A DNA stretch of 64,000 nt from an uncultured Roseburia sp. (GCA_934317215.1 CAKREH010000003.1:62001-126000), one strand, 5' to 3'. Counted from the first letter of the stretch, positions 24,991-33,682 are shown. Translations and numbers: made by a program. Notes: generated by a model not told the origin, from the letters alone.

Positions 24991-26580
24991 TTACAAATCT
25001 TTTAACGGACTGTTTCCTGTCTGGTCGGATGAATCCGACATAATCCGCTTGGAATCCGGATTAACAGTTTCTTTCAAAACTTTATCTGCATTTTGTTGCT
25101 GATTGCTTTTTAGACTTCCGCTTTCTCTCATTTTCTTTTGATATTCGAGAATCTGTGGCGCAGAATCCTCGACAGCTTCGGCAAGATTACTGAACAGGTC
25201 AACAGTCTCCATTGCAATTCTTGGGTGTACTTGATTTTGAATCATAGTAGCCAACGAATTAACCTTTGTTGCCATATCGAACGTTTTCTGACGGATTGGT
25301 CGAATCTCAATATCACTATTCTTTAATTCCAGAAGCGGGCTTTCCGGGTCTGTATCCGGAGATTTCTTAATTGCAATCAATGCAAGACGGTTTCTCTCTT
25401 TGTAACCTCTCTTGATGATTGCCGCCTGTTTGCAAGCCACAGCTTCGGTTGTAGTCCATCCACTTGACAGGCTTGTTGCTCCGGTCGTAGAGCCGCCACT
25501 CTGCTCTGTTTGCTTTGGTGTGAACGTTCTTTCCAAAATACCGTCATGCTTAGCTTGGATATTGGCAAGAACGCCGGTATAGTCGTAATTAAGTACCAGT
25601 CCCTTAATATTTGGTTGTTTGCCGTTTCCGTTGGTCTTTGTTAAAATCCACTGCCCAGCCTGCGGTCCCTTTACTTCCCCGTTATCATCAGTATCTAATT
25701 CAATGTCATTGCCCCACCAGTTCGCCTGTGTGGTCTGCGACACATCATTACACAGATCGGATTCAAGGATATTTAAGGCATTCAGTTCATCAAGCTGACG
25801 CTCGAATGCACCGGTCCGGTCTGTAGAACGTTCAAACTCAACGATATTTACTCTGCCGAACGGATTTACCTGTACGCCGTCCTTACCCTCTGTTATTTTC
25901 TTTCCCTCGCGGGTTTTTGTTCCGTGAACAAATTCAACCATGTCGCTGATTTCATATATCGCATCATCCGTAACACAAGTGAAAATCTTTGAACCGTTCT
26001 CATCCTCTGAATACGACACGCCCATTACAGGTCGCTCATACGCATCAGAAGAATAAACAACAAATGAATACAGGGGATTCAGCGTCACAAGATCAAACAC
26101 CGCATCTTCATCATCCGGGTTGCGCTTAATGTCAATAAGCTGGCAGCATACGCCGCACACTTCCAGATAATAGGCAAGCAACTGATCCTTGCTTTCCATG
26201 TCCTCTGCATCGTACATTTCATTCAAAAGAGTGATCGCAGAATCACTATCTGTCGGGTTGCTACCTTTTGGGTGCTTGTCCGACTTCTGCACAAATGCCA
26301 TGTGATTTCCCCAGAAATAGCCAAGCCAAAATTCTGTAATTTGATGCGCAAGGTTGGAAATCGACTTAATATCAATATCCTTACGGACATTCTTCTCGCG
26401 CATAAGTGGTTGATCGCCTTTTTCAAAATTGATAAGGTTGCGGATCTGCGTGCGATTCAGCTCATGTTTTGTCATGGCAGTAGAAAGAACCTGGATAACA
26501 TTGTTCCTTGTGATTTCTTTCACATCCGTATAGATTTTGATTCTTCCACGATATTCAATGTTACGTTCTTTTTCGCTCAC
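24991..26580 (-). CDS. Portal protein, SPP1 gp6-like
   Basis: 529 residues. Typical portal features: NLINFEKGDQP-like N-terminal region (RNLINFEKGDQPLMREKNV), ANWWGNDIEL near the middle, and TTTEAVACKQAAIIKRGYKERNR in the long helix region. It forms the dodecameric ring at the head vertex through which DNA is packaged. Its place between terminase and scaffold confirms the call. Confidence 0.88.
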   Translation of the reverse strand: MSEKERNIEYRGRIKIYTDVKEITRNNVIQVLSTAMTKHELNRTQIRNLINFEKGDQPLMREKNVRKDIDIKSISNLAHQITEFWLGYFWGNHMAFVQKSDKHPKGSNPTDSDSAITLLNEMYDAEDMESKDQLLAYYLEVCGVCCQLIDIKRNPDDEDAVFDLVTLNPLYSFVVYSSDAYERPVMGVSYSEDENGSKIFTCVTDDAIYEISDMVEFVHGTKTREGKKITEGKDGVQVNPFGRVNIVEFERSTDRTGAFERQLDELNALNILESDLCNDVSQTTQANWWGNDIELDTDDNGEVKGPQAGQWILTKTNGNGKQPNIKGLVLNYDYTGVLANIQAKHDGILERTFTPKQTEQSGGSTTGATSLSSGWTTTEAVACKQAAIIKRGYKERNRLALIAIKKSPDTDPESPLLELKNSDIEIRPIRQKTFDMATKVNSLATMIQNQVHPRIAMETVDLFSNLAEAVEDSAPQILEYQKKMRESGSLKSNQQQNADKVLKETVNPDSKRIMSDSSDQTGNSPLKDL

Positions 26581-26601
26581 GCTGACTCACTTCCTTCACT
26601 G

Positions 26602-26793
26602 TCAATATATCCTGCATCCAGATGCCGTTCTGCGCTCCGGTGATTCAATCTTCTCAATCTCAACCGAACGGAAACGATATTTGTAAAATTCTTTGCATAT
26701 CGGGCATTTGAAAATCTGATCTCCCATGCCTGCCGGGATCTCGATTTTCTTTCCGCATCTGCGACAATTCCAATAAATACGTTCTGGTTCCAT
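26602..26793 (-). CDS. Small zinc-ribbon protein
   Basis: About 63 residues (MEPERIYWNCRRCGKKIEIP at the start) with two CxxC pairs (CRRC and CPIC). The second ATG (26791-26793) is preferred because GGAG lies eight bases upstream. A zinc-binding, possibly RNA-binding protein between terminase and portal genes; no closer identity. Confidence 0.55.
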   Translation of the reverse strand: MEPERIYWNCRRCGKKIEIPAGMGDQIFKCPICKEFYKYRFRSVEIEKIESPERRTASGCRIY

Positions 26794-26810
26794 ACGCATT
26801 TCTCCGCACT

Positions 26811-26842
26811 AAAAAACCACCGCCGGATTTCTCCAACGGTGG
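26811..26842 (-). terminator. Terminator between packaging genes and portal
   Basis: Minus strand reads CCACCG, 13-base loop, CGGTGG followed by TTTTTT... when read leftward the stem CCACCGTTGG/CCGGCGGTGG precedes TTTTTTAG. It may set the ratio of terminase to structural mRNA. Confidence 0.75.
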
Positions 26843-26904
26843 CTTACTTTTCATTTTTCGATGATATAATAATATCATGAAAGTATGTCCTTTTTTTCCG
26901 CATT

Positions 26905-27312
26905 TCACATTGCTTTATTTTGGTCAAGCAGATAAAAGAAGAATCTGCGCATCTCATAAAATGCCGATTTTCCAATTGGCATACCCTCACAGGCGATCAG
27001 ATATGTAACAGGAATCTCATAACATACAGACTTGATAATATATTGGCTCAAATCCTCTCCTGCCTGTTCTGCCGTTTCTTCAATCAACCGGCATTTTTCT
27101 TCCAATCCTGTTCGCTTAATTGCCAAATTTCCGGTAGCATCTGAATTGCTGTGATAAATTGGCATGTCCGTTATTTCAAGGCTTTTGACGGTATCATTAT
27201 TGTATTTCAACTGATTTTTCCATTCCGGATATTGCTCACAAAATCCACAAAGTTCTTTATATCGCTTACCAGAAATCCCATATTTTTCAAGATTCAACTG
27301 TCTTTTATTCAC
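26905..27312 (-). CDS. Phage protein after terminase, possible regulator or small subunit
   Basis: 135 residues (MNKRQLNLEKYGISGKRYKEL at the start; GNLAIKRTGLEEKCRLIEE; C-terminal KSAFYEMRRFFFYLLD helix). Proteins of this pattern are common beside terminases in Lachnospiraceae phages. The C-terminal helix-turn-helix-like end suggests an ArpU/RinA-like late regulator or a small terminase. It lies downstream of terL, which is unusual for a small terminase. Confidence 0.5.
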   Translation of the reverse strand: MNKRQLNLEKYGISGKRYKELCGFCEQYPEWKNQLKYNNDTVKSLEITDMPIYHSNSDATGNLAIKRTGLEEKCRLIEETAEQAGEDLSQYIIKSVCYEIPVTYLIACEGMPIGKSAFYEMRRFFFYLLDQNKAM

Positions 27313-27324
27313 TCTATTACTCCT

Positions 27325-28980
27325 CTATCCCATTGGACTATCAATAACTGTTGTTTTTACCCCACCAACGTTTTCAATTACCATCGCCAACTGTGTTAAT
27401 CCGTCGGCCGCGTCATCGTGTTCGTTGCTTCCAATTTGAACAAACATAATTAGTTCGTCCATTGCATCACTATACTCTTTTGATTGCTTTTCATCTTCCA
27501 AAAATACAAAATGTTGAATTATGTACCCCGAATACGCAATGATTTTTGAAAGTTTCTCCATGTTGCCAGGTGCTTTTTTATCTGTACAACTGCATTTATA
27601 GCCATACTCTTCCAATTTCTCATCAACATACTTACGGTACATATCGCCGCCATTATTTGCTTCAAAACAAATCTGTCGTATCTCTTCTCCCATAAGTTTT
27701 CCAATGACTAACGGCAGAGTAACTTCTTTCTTCCCTTTATTGAAAATCCAATCCGTAATGTACACATCTCCATTCGGGTATTCATATCCAATCGGCATTG
27801 AAAGGCTATCACCGCCGCCCCACGCCACATCACACGCTGATATAGCACGGTGATCTCCTTCCGGCAAAATTCCGTTGTAATGTCGCAGATCATCTTCTGG
27901 ATAAAGCAATCCTTCTCGAACAAATGGTTTCTGCTGATACTTTGCTTCCCATTCGTTTTTATCAAGTCGCTTTTTAAGCCTTTTATAATATCTGGTTGAA
28001 AATCCTTTTACCGGATAGTCAAAATTGGATTCGCCTTTTTCATTAAGTGCCGGAATTTTTCTAAAACGATACAATGGATCATTTTTGTTTTCTGCTTCAA
28101 CTCTTCCTAATGGGTCTAGTACATTCCATCTGGTGCCAACCATCAATTCCTTAGATCCATCGTTTTTACGGTCGACAAGAATGTTTAAGTAGTCTTGGTA
28201 ACGACTTTCCAATCGTCTAGGACTTAATGATTCCTTTCGATCACGAACAAGGTCGTCCACATACAAATACCCATCTTCGGAAATATCAACTTCTCCGGTC
28301 CATGTACCGTCAATACCTCTACAAGTCAGTGTTGCGAATCTGTCTGGCGTATTGTAATTAACCTCGTTCTTATCTGAATGTTGGGATTCCTTTTGAACAT
28401 CGGGGAAAATCTCTGAAAACGTGTATTCACTTGATGTTGTCAAATTAAGTATTTCTGTATAGAATCCATCTGCAAGCAAGCCGGAATGTCCGGCCATAGC
28501 GTTGTGGCTATCCGGCCTCTTACCGATTATCCATGCATAAAAGAAAATACATATAGTTGACTTGCCAACTCGCGGTGGCATAGACAATCCGTAAAATTCT
28601 ATCTTTCCATCTTCCAAATCCTGCAGATCGTCAACAACAACCTTTAATGCTTTCTTCCTGTTCTCATAGAATTTCTTCCTTTGAGGTCTGTTCTTCTCCA
28701 TGTAAAACAGGAATGATTCAAAATGGTACGGTGCTTCCGCTTTCATGGTTTTCCAGTACAGATCGTCCATCTGCACGACTTCAACGTCACAGTTAATCGC
28801 TATCTGGCAGCATTCCTTGATGTACGAAGTGACTTTTAGCGCCCATTCCGCGTCATTTTCCTTTTCAAATGCTATCTTTGCCACATCTAACAAGTCGTAC
28901 AATGGTTGATAACTGATATTGTTTTTCGCTATGTAATTTTTTATATTATCAGCGGTTCCCCGCGTCTGTTCTGAAACCAA
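27325..28980 (-). CDS. Terminase large subunit
   Basis: About 551 residues. Walker A PPRVGKST near residue 140, Walker B GYLYVDDLVRD near 240, coupling motif region GTRWN, and a nuclease domain with ACDVAWGGGDS and EHDDAADGL acidic residues in the C-terminal third. It cuts and pumps phage DNA into the prohead. TTG at 28978-28980 is the best start: AAAGGAGG lies upstream at usable spacing and no ATG is available. The start lies in the T-run of a terminator-like hairpin. Confidence 0.92.
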   Translation of the reverse strand: MVSEQTRGTADNIKNYIAKNNISYQPLYDLLDVAKIAFEKENDAEWALKVTSYIKECCQIAINCDVEVVQMDDLYWKTMKAEAPYHFESFLFYMEKNRPQRKKFYENRKKALKVVVDDLQDLEDGKIEFYGLSMPPRVGKSTICIFFYAWIIGKRPDSHNAMAGHSGLLADGFYTEILNLTTSSEYTFSEIFPDVQKESQHSDKNEVNYNTPDRFATLTCRGIDGTWTGEVDISEDGYLYVDDLVRDRKESLSPRRLESRYQDYLNILVDRKNDGSKELMVGTRWNVLDPLGRVEAENKNDPLYRFRKIPALNEKGESNFDYPVKGFSTRYYKRLKKRLDKNEWEAKYQQKPFVREGLLYPEDDLRHYNGILPEGDHRAISACDVAWGGGDSLSMPIGYEYPNGDVYITDWIFNKGKKEVTLPLVIGKLMGEEIRQICFEANNGGDMYRKYVDEKLEEYGYKCSCTDKKAPGNMEKLSKIIAYSGYIIQHFVFLEDEKQSKEYSDAMDELIMFVQIGSNEHDDAADGLTQLAMVIENVGGVKTTVIDSPMG

Positions 28981-29025
28981 AAAAAGAGAGCCTCCTTTCC
29001 TCAAACTTTGGAAATTTGGCTCTCT
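28978..29025 (-). terminator. Terminator-like hairpin overlapping the terL start
   Basis: Minus strand: AGAGAGCC, 25-base loop, GGCTCTCT, then seven T. The 3' arm contains part of AAAGGAGG, the terL ribosome binding site, and the T-run runs into the TTG start. Folding would both end transcription and hide the ribosome binding site, so it could gate late-gene expression. Confidence 0.75.
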
Positions 29026-29039
29026 CTACGTGTGCTATC

Positions 29040-29076
29040 GGCACTCGCAACTGGTGCTCTGAAATCTATTTAATTC
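29040..29076 (-). repeat. Direct repeat copy 1 (37 bp)
   Basis: GGCACTCGCAACTGGTGCTC followed by GAAATCTATTTAATTC; nearly identical to 29395-29431. It lies just after the 3' end of the gene at 29102-29308. Confidence 0.7.
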
Positions 29077-29101
29077 GAATAAAAATGTCAACCTATTATG
29101 G

Positions 29102-29308
29102 TTAGTGATTATAATCTGCATTGTTAATAGTTATCAATGCTTTTTCCAGCTCCTTTGCCTCTTCTTGCCGACCATCATTGCAAAGCCGCTCTATTTTTGC
29201 TCTTATGATAATCCCGACTGTTTTAAAAGCATTCTCTATCTCTTTCCCGGCTGTCGCTGAAAAAACATTCTCTGATGTATTAATCTTCTGAGTAAATTCT
29301 CTATCCAT
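29102..29308 (-). CDS. Small hypothetical protein
   Basis: 68 residues, helical and charged (ENAFKTVGIIIRAKIERL, GRQEEAKELEKALITI). ATG follows GGGAGGTGCGTAGGC. It is flanked on both sides by copies of a 37-bp repeat, as if this unit was gained by duplication. No family recognised. Confidence 0.55.
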   Translation of the reverse strand: MDREFTQKINTSENVFSATAGKEIENAFKTVGIIIRAKIERLCNDGRQEEAKELEKALITINNADYNH

Positions 29309-29394
29309 GCCTACGCACCTCCCTGATATGAGAATACTATACCATTAACCATATTCAGTTTTCAATGCTCTTTTGCTCTGCATATGTGCCGTTT

Positions 29395-29431
29395 GGCACT
29401 CTGCAACTGGTGCTCTGAAAATATTTAATTC
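29395..29431 (-). repeat. Direct repeat copy 2 (37 bp)
   Basis: GGCACTCTGCAACTGGTGCT then CTGAAAATATTTAATTC; overlaps the stop of the lipoprotein gene. Each copy can form a short GCAC/GTGC hairpin. Confidence 0.7.
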
Positions 29432-29781
29432 AGTTCTGTTATTCTATATCTCACTGTGCCGTCATCGTAGTTTTTTGTTTCAAGCATACCGTCAGCACAT
29501 TCTCCTACTTTATCTGCATATTTAACGTATGTATCACTTCCATCTATGACATAATCAACATTATCATATTCAACTGTAATTTCATACACTGCCGGATATG
29601 AAATCAGCTCTATTGTCTTTCCATCAGACACCGGGATCATATACGCTCCCCTGTAATATTCATCTACAATTTTTACTTCCACTGTAGAATACTGCGTATC
29701 AATGCACTTCGCACAGCCGGATAAAGAAAATATCATCAACGCCACTGCTAAAATAGCACCCATTTTACTTTTCACGCTCAT
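29425..29781 (-). CDS. Prophage lipoprotein
   Basis: 118 residues with a clear lipoprotein signal: MSVKSKMGAILAVALMIFSL then LSGC, the lipobox cysteine at residue 23. The mature part is small and beta-rich (TVEVKIVDEYYRGAYMIP, YAVYEITVEY-like). It should be anchored on the outer face of the membrane. Small phage lipoproteins can block DNA entry of related phages (superinfection exclusion in other systems); that role is inference here. Confidence 0.7.
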   Translation of the reverse strand: MSVKSKMGAILAVALMIFSLSGCAKCIDTQYSTVEVKIVDEYYRGAYMIPVSDGKTIELISYPAVYEITVEYDNVDYVIDGSDTYVKYADKVGECADGMLETKNYDDGTVRYRITELN

Positions 29782-29811
29782 TTCACCCCGATTCTATTGA
29801 TTTTCTGATAT

Positions 29812-30126
29812 TTACATATCTCCGGCGTTCAAATCGTCAACTGCAATAGCCGCAATATGAATATCTCCAGCAATTCTGCGAAGTGATTCATTCACATCGT
29901 CAATAAAAAAGCATTTAATCTTGTTTTTATCATAATTGCCACTTACAAAATCAGTAAACGTAATTGCAATTATATCATTTTCCGTGAATCCTGCATCTAT
30001 TACTGCATTATGCACAATTTTAATGCGTTCTTCATCCGCGCATACAATACAGCCGCCAAGCAGTAAACATGCATTGACCAACTGCGTTGTTTTTCCTGTT
30101 CTCGGTTTCTGATAAATTGTTCTCAT
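29812..30126 (-). CDS. Mini P-loop protein
   Basis: 104 residues with a Walker A motif at residues 7-14 (KPRTGKTTQ) and a Walker B-like ending (IKCFFIDDVNE) near 70. It looks like the first half of a P-loop NTPase fold and nothing more. Similar short P-loop proteins occur in Firmicutes phage early regions; no function known to me. The stop is followed by the lipoprotein gene. Confidence 0.6.
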   Translation of the reverse strand: MRTIYQKPRTGKTTQLVNACLLLGGCIVCADEERIKIVHNAVIDAGFTENDIIAITFTDFVSGNYDKNKIKCFFIDDVNESLRRIAGDIHIAAIAVDDLNAGDM

Positions 30127-30131
30127 GAATT

Positions 30132-30314
30132 TTAACCTCCAATTCTATTGATTTTCCCGCATTTCGGGCATTTAATTTCAGCCTGTCCGTTGAATTTACC
30201 TAAAAGACGGTTACAAAAAATGCAACGTTCATCTTTTAATCTTTCAATCGGTTCCTGCATATATCTTACAGAGGGGTCACGTCTAATTCCCTCAATTACT
30301 TTGCTCATGCTCAT
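30132..30314 (-). CDS. Com-like zinc-ribbon protein
   Basis: 60 residues ending in a zinc ribbon (RCIFCNRLLGKFNGQ and IKCPKCGKINR) that closely follows the pattern of the Mu Com family, small RNA-binding translational regulators. ATG at 30312-30314 follows AGGAGTATTGAAAA. Which mRNA it might act on is unknown. Confidence 0.7.
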   Translation of the reverse strand: MSMSKVIEGIRRDPSVRYMQEPIERLKDERCIFCNRLLGKFNGQAEIKCPKCGKINRIGG

Positions 30315-30329
30315 TTTTCAATACTCCTA

Positions 30330-30638
30330 TCAAATCATGCATTTGATAGGAGTTTTTAAATATTCAACGAACAGTGTCCAAGCCTGTTCGCATGTTAAAT
30401 CGCCAACAGGATTTTGAACATAGTATTCTTGGAAATATTCCCAGGCCTTTTCTTTTTCATCTTCGGAATATGAATCCAATTTAGAAACTCCAGATTTCTT
30501 TTTGAAAAATTCGCACTCATGTTCACTGTCAGCAAATCCAGCACCAGGAATCCATTTTTCCGGATGGTTGCACATTTCAGCCGTCCCTACAACTTCGTTT
30601 CTATCAAATCCAAGGTAAGCACAATCATGACACGTCAT
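30330..30638 (-). CDS. Cys-rich phage hypothetical protein
   Basis: 102 residues from the ATG that overlaps the previous stop (ATGA). Begins MTCHDCAYLGFDRNEVV with further cysteines in AEMCNHPEKW and HECEFFKKK, so it is likely a zinc-binding fold. The C-terminal half is helical. No family recognised. Confidence 0.55.
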   Translation of the reverse strand: MTCHDCAYLGFDRNEVVGTAEMCNHPEKWIPGAGFADSEHECEFFKKKSGVSKLDSYSEDEKEKAWEYFQEYYVQNPVGDLTCEQAWTLFVEYLKTPIKCMI

Positions 30639-30853
30639 TCTTCCACCAACTTCCTGCCGCACATCGGGCAAAATATGATATCAAAGTAGCCTGCTGCCTT
30701 ACATCCTTTATAAATTATGATGCCTGGCACTTTATCGCCGGTATTCTTCATAATCTGCGCATCTGTTAAATCCGTTTCATTGGCGCACTTTTTGATAGGA
30801 ATATCAGCACCGAATATTCTGTTATCACTATAGTTCTTACAAAAATCACACAT
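30635..30853 (-). CDS. Cys-rich zinc-binding hypothetical protein
   Basis: 72 residues (MCDFCKNYSDNRIFGADIP at the start, IIFCPMCGRKLVEE at the end). Two CxxC pairs make a split zinc ribbon. Translationally coupled to the next gene by ATGA overlap. Confidence 0.6.
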   Translation of the reverse strand: MCDFCKNYSDNRIFGADIPIKKCANETDLTDAQIMKNTGDKVPGIIIYKGCKAAGYFDIIFCPMCGRKLVEE

Positions 30854-30855
30854 TT

Positions 30856-31212
30856 TCAACACTTATCCCTGCATCTGTGATAAAAAACTTTTCTTCTTAC
30901 ATTCGCTTCATATGCTCTTCCAAGTGACCGAACAAACAGATATTTCTTTTTCTCACAATCCATATAATCCAAGGAATTCATATATGGCTCCAATTCGTTT
31001 GAAAGCTGTTCCACAAAATCCTTGATATGCTTGAATGCCTTAATTGCCTGTTCTTGTATAAACAAAACTATTGCTTTCCATGTATCAATTACTTTTACGG
31101 CATACACAAGAATCATTTCGCCTAATTTTCGATACCATAATTTGAACTCGACAACCATATATCCTTGCGATTCAATAATCTTTTTCTGTTCTTCTGACAC
31201 ATTAAGAACCAT
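30856..31212 (-). CDS. Hypothetical phage protein
   Basis: 118 residues, helical, with a semi-hydrophobic middle (LGEMILVYAVKVIDTWKAIV) and a basic C terminus (YEANVRRKVFYHRCRDKC). Two bases separate it from the upstream gene. No family recognised. Confidence 0.5.
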   Translation of the reverse strand: MVLNVSEEQKKIIESQGYMVVEFKLWYRKLGEMILVYAVKVIDTWKAIVLFIQEQAIKAFKHIKDFVEQLSNELEPYMNSLDYMDCEKKKYLFVRSLGRAYEANVRRKVFYHRCRDKC

Positions 31213-31214
31213 GC

Positions 31215-31433
31215 TTACACCTCAACACCATCGCATTTTGCATAAGAACCGAGACCTTTAATGTAATGGCTTCTCGTATCTTCAACGTTTCTGCAATCTA
31301 TGACTTTCCCCTCGTCAATACACTCTTGCAAGTATTCGCATTTATCGCATTTCGTATCTTTCTCAATGCGCGGTGTAGGATCTGCTTTTTGCTTTTTCTT
31401 GAATATTTTTTTAATAATTTTCCATAATCTCAT
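31215..31433 (-). CDS. Hypothetical Cys-containing protein
   Basis: 72 residues with a strongly basic N terminus (MRLWKIIKKIFKKKQK) and a CDKCEYLQEC cluster. ATGA-coupled to the upstream gene. Unknown function. Confidence 0.5.
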   Translation of the reverse strand: MRLWKIIKKIFKKKQKADPTPRIEKDTKCDKCEYLQECIDEGKVIDCRNVEDTRSHYIKGLGSYAKCDGVEV

Positions 31434-31807
31434 TTCCGCACCTCAATCAAAGTATCAATCAGCTCTGTCAATTCCTTTTCTGTCTTTTCTTTTGGAGTTT
31501 TTCTAAATCTTGTGGAAACATATTCCAAAATAGCTTTTATCTTCAAACATTCTCCTGGACAAGGAATATAATCCTTCGGTCTCGCAGTTTCTTTGCAGAT
31601 ATACTCTGCATTTTCCATGCCAAGACAGGATAAACGACCGGAATATATGGGTAATGCACTGCATTTGAATAATTCAGCCTTAATCACTAAATGTTCTTTG
31701 TCGTATTCAAAATTCTTATCATGTGTCTTTAATTTCTCTTCAATTCCATTAAGAAACTTAACGCATTGTTTTGTTGAATAGCCAACATAAACAAATTCAA
31801 GATACAT
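31430..31807 (-). CDS. Hypothetical phage protein
   Basis: 125 residues from the ATG at 31805-31807, chosen because ACGAGGTGTGAGC precedes it and because the terminator at 31828-31864 makes a longer form unlikely. Begins MYLEFVYVGYSTKQCVKFL. No known motif. Confidence 0.5.
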   Translation of the reverse strand: MYLEFVYVGYSTKQCVKFLNGIEEKLKTHDKNFEYDKEHLVIKAELFKCSALPIYSGRLSCLGMENAEYICKETARPKDYIPCPGECLKIKAILEYVSTRFRKTPKEKTEKELTELIDTLIEVRK

Positions 31808-31827
31808 GCTCACACCTCGTTTTTCCG

Positions 31828-31864
31828 CAAAAAAATACCAACCATCGAATATTGACGGTTGGTA
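31828..31864 (-). terminator. Terminator after the DUF4062 gene
   Basis: Minus strand: TACCAACCGTC, short loop, GATGGTTGGTA followed by seven T. It isolates the DUF4062 gene from the operon to the left. Confidence 0.85.
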
Positions 31865-31871
31865 AAAATGA

Positions 31872-32837
31872 TTATTTTCTTTCAATGTTATACACTCTAT
31901 TATAATATTTCATTGCATAAGCTACAAATTCATCGTATATTTGAATTTCTCTTGCCCAATCAATTTCCTCATTCTCTATTTTGGCCAAAACATAATTTAC
32001 AACATATTCTTCCTTTGCAACAATTTCGCCCATAGTAAAAGGAAATGATGGACATTTAAAAATTTCTCCAGAACGTACCAGATTAGCGTTATATGCCCAA
32101 TCATTATCTGAATATTTTATTATTTCAATTTCTAAATACAATTCAAAACTTGGCATCTGATATATCTCTGGCAAAAAAGCTTTGATATATTTTGCTCCAT
32201 CATCGAAAATTTCTAATTTACCATCAAGTTTATTTTTTCTAGTGCTCACATCCTCTTTTTTATAAGATTCCCGAACACTTTCTACCAACGTTTGAAAATT
32301 ACGTATTTGTTCATCGTTTATTTGCGATGATTCATTATTTAAAGCGCCACGGGTCCACCCTCTTTGAGGATTATTATTTACTTCATGCGACAAACTTATA
32401 ATAACTGATGTTACTAGCTCAGTTAATGTGTACCAATTTTTACAAACTCTACCAGTTAAAACTTTTTTTCTGAAATTTTCCAGCAATTTTCTTTTTTTAT
32501 CTTCCCTTTTTTCAGCAGGAAGATTATACGGATCTCCATGTAGAAATGCTAAAATAGGTATTCCTTTTTCAACTGCATAATCAAATTCTTGTTCTGTAAA
32601 ACTTTTTCCAACGGATTTATTGATTGTCCCGTACCTTGCACCAATAATTATAACGTAATAATCACAGTTATCAATAATTTTTTTAATGTACTCAAACTGT
32701 TCATCATCTGATGCCGAAAACAATTCCATTCCAGCCGGAATATACCCCGCATTCAAAAGTTCCTCTATCACAGCTTTTCTTTCTTTTTTTAGATCCTCAA
32801 ATGTAGAGCTAACAAAAACCTGGTAACGTTTGTCCAT
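31872..32837 (-). CDS. DUF4062 (TIR-like) protein, candidate defence cargo
   Basis: 321 residues. The first about 110 residues are a DUF4062 domain (YQVFVSSTFEDLKKERKAV, FEYIKKIIDNCDYYVIIIG, YGTINKSVGKSFTEQEFDYA), a TIR-like fold found on STAND and other immune proteins. The remaining 200 residues are novel to me, with no NTPase motif. It has its own terminator and sits between the tRNA array and early genes, so it is a cargo gene, possibly giving the lysogen protection against other phages. Confidence 0.8.
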   Translation of the reverse strand: MDKRYQVFVSSTFEDLKKERKAVIEELLNAGYIPAGMELFSASDDEQFEYIKKIIDNCDYYVIIIGARYGTINKSVGKSFTEQEFDYAVEKGIPILAFLHGDPYNLPAEKREDKKRKLLENFRKKVLTGRVCKNWYTLTELVTSVIISLSHEVNNNPQRGWTRGALNNESSQINDEQIRNFQTLVESVRESYKKEDVSTRKNKLDGKLEIFDDGAKYIKAFLPEIYQMPSFELYLEIEIIKYSDNDWAYNANLVRSGEIFKCPSFPFTMGEIVAKEEYVVNYVLAKIENEEIDWAREIQIYDEFVAYAMKYYNRVYNIERK

Positions 32838-32913
32838 AAAGCCTCCTCATTTGTATTATATTATAAATATTTTACCACTTTAACCGTCAATATTCAATTA
32901 TCAAAGATCGAAA

Positions 32914-32995
32914 CGCCGTACACAGGATTTGAACCTGCAAGCCTTTTACAGCCAACGGTTTTCAAGACCGCTCCCTCACCACCCGGACATACGGC
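32914..32995 (-). tRNA. tRNA-Ser (anticodon TGA)
   Basis: Acceptor GCCGTAT pairs with GTACGGC (one wobble), anticodon loop CTTGAAA, a variable arm, and a T-loop TTCAAAT. 82 nt, no encoded CCA. Phage-borne. Confidence 0.85.
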
Positions 32996-33110
32996 AGATA
33001 TGACAGTGTAGTGGAACTGCCATATCTGAAATCACCTTTGCCACTACTTTGTATGATTTCATGCGGACTTTCTACCGCTTACGGCAAGGTTCACCCCTGT
33101 CGTAAGTTAG

Positions 33111-33195
33111 CGCAGTGTGCAGGATTCGAACCTACAAGGCGAATAAACGCCCGACCGGATAGCAACCGGCTCCAATTCCATTATGGGAACACTGC
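33111..33195 (-). tRNA. tRNA-Ser (anticodon GCT)
   Basis: Acceptor GCAGTGT/ACACTGC, anticodon loop TTGCTAT inside CCGG/CCGG, long variable arm GGGCGTTTATTCGCC, T-loop TTCGAAT. 85 nt. Confidence 0.9.
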
Positions 33196-33682
33196 AAAAT
33201 AAACATGATTAAGGTTTCCCTTTATTCACCATAGATACAGCCATTTTCAGCCACCATGACGATAAGTCTGAGCTTCCGGGAGCTACCCTTGGCTTCTTAC
33301 CGCTGTCAAGCACGAATGGGATTGATACCCACAAATTTCACGGTTCGTTCAGAATGTTTTGGTTTAAGCATAACCTCGATTATTTGTTTCTGCCATACCG
33401 CTACTTTAACGAATTTCTTGTGTTATACTCCGATTTCTCGGATTCAAGGCAAACTGACTTAATGAGTTTTCCGCATATAGTCCGTGGTCTCTCACACCGC
33501 ACACATCAACGGATTATTCTTGCACAGCAAGCGTCTATTATTCGTCAGCCACAAGGATTCTGCTTTTGACTTCTCTATGATGATACACCGCACAGAATTG
33601 TTGATAGTTTCTATCTTCTCGTTTGAAATCACTTTCAAACAAAAGCTATTTCCAAATCCAATATCTCGAATTGGAATAACTC

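Noticed and set aside
26660..26908. 82-residue minus-strand frame between terminase and portal
   Set aside because: It runs through the terminator and overlaps the zinc-ribbon gene in another frame with worse codon use.
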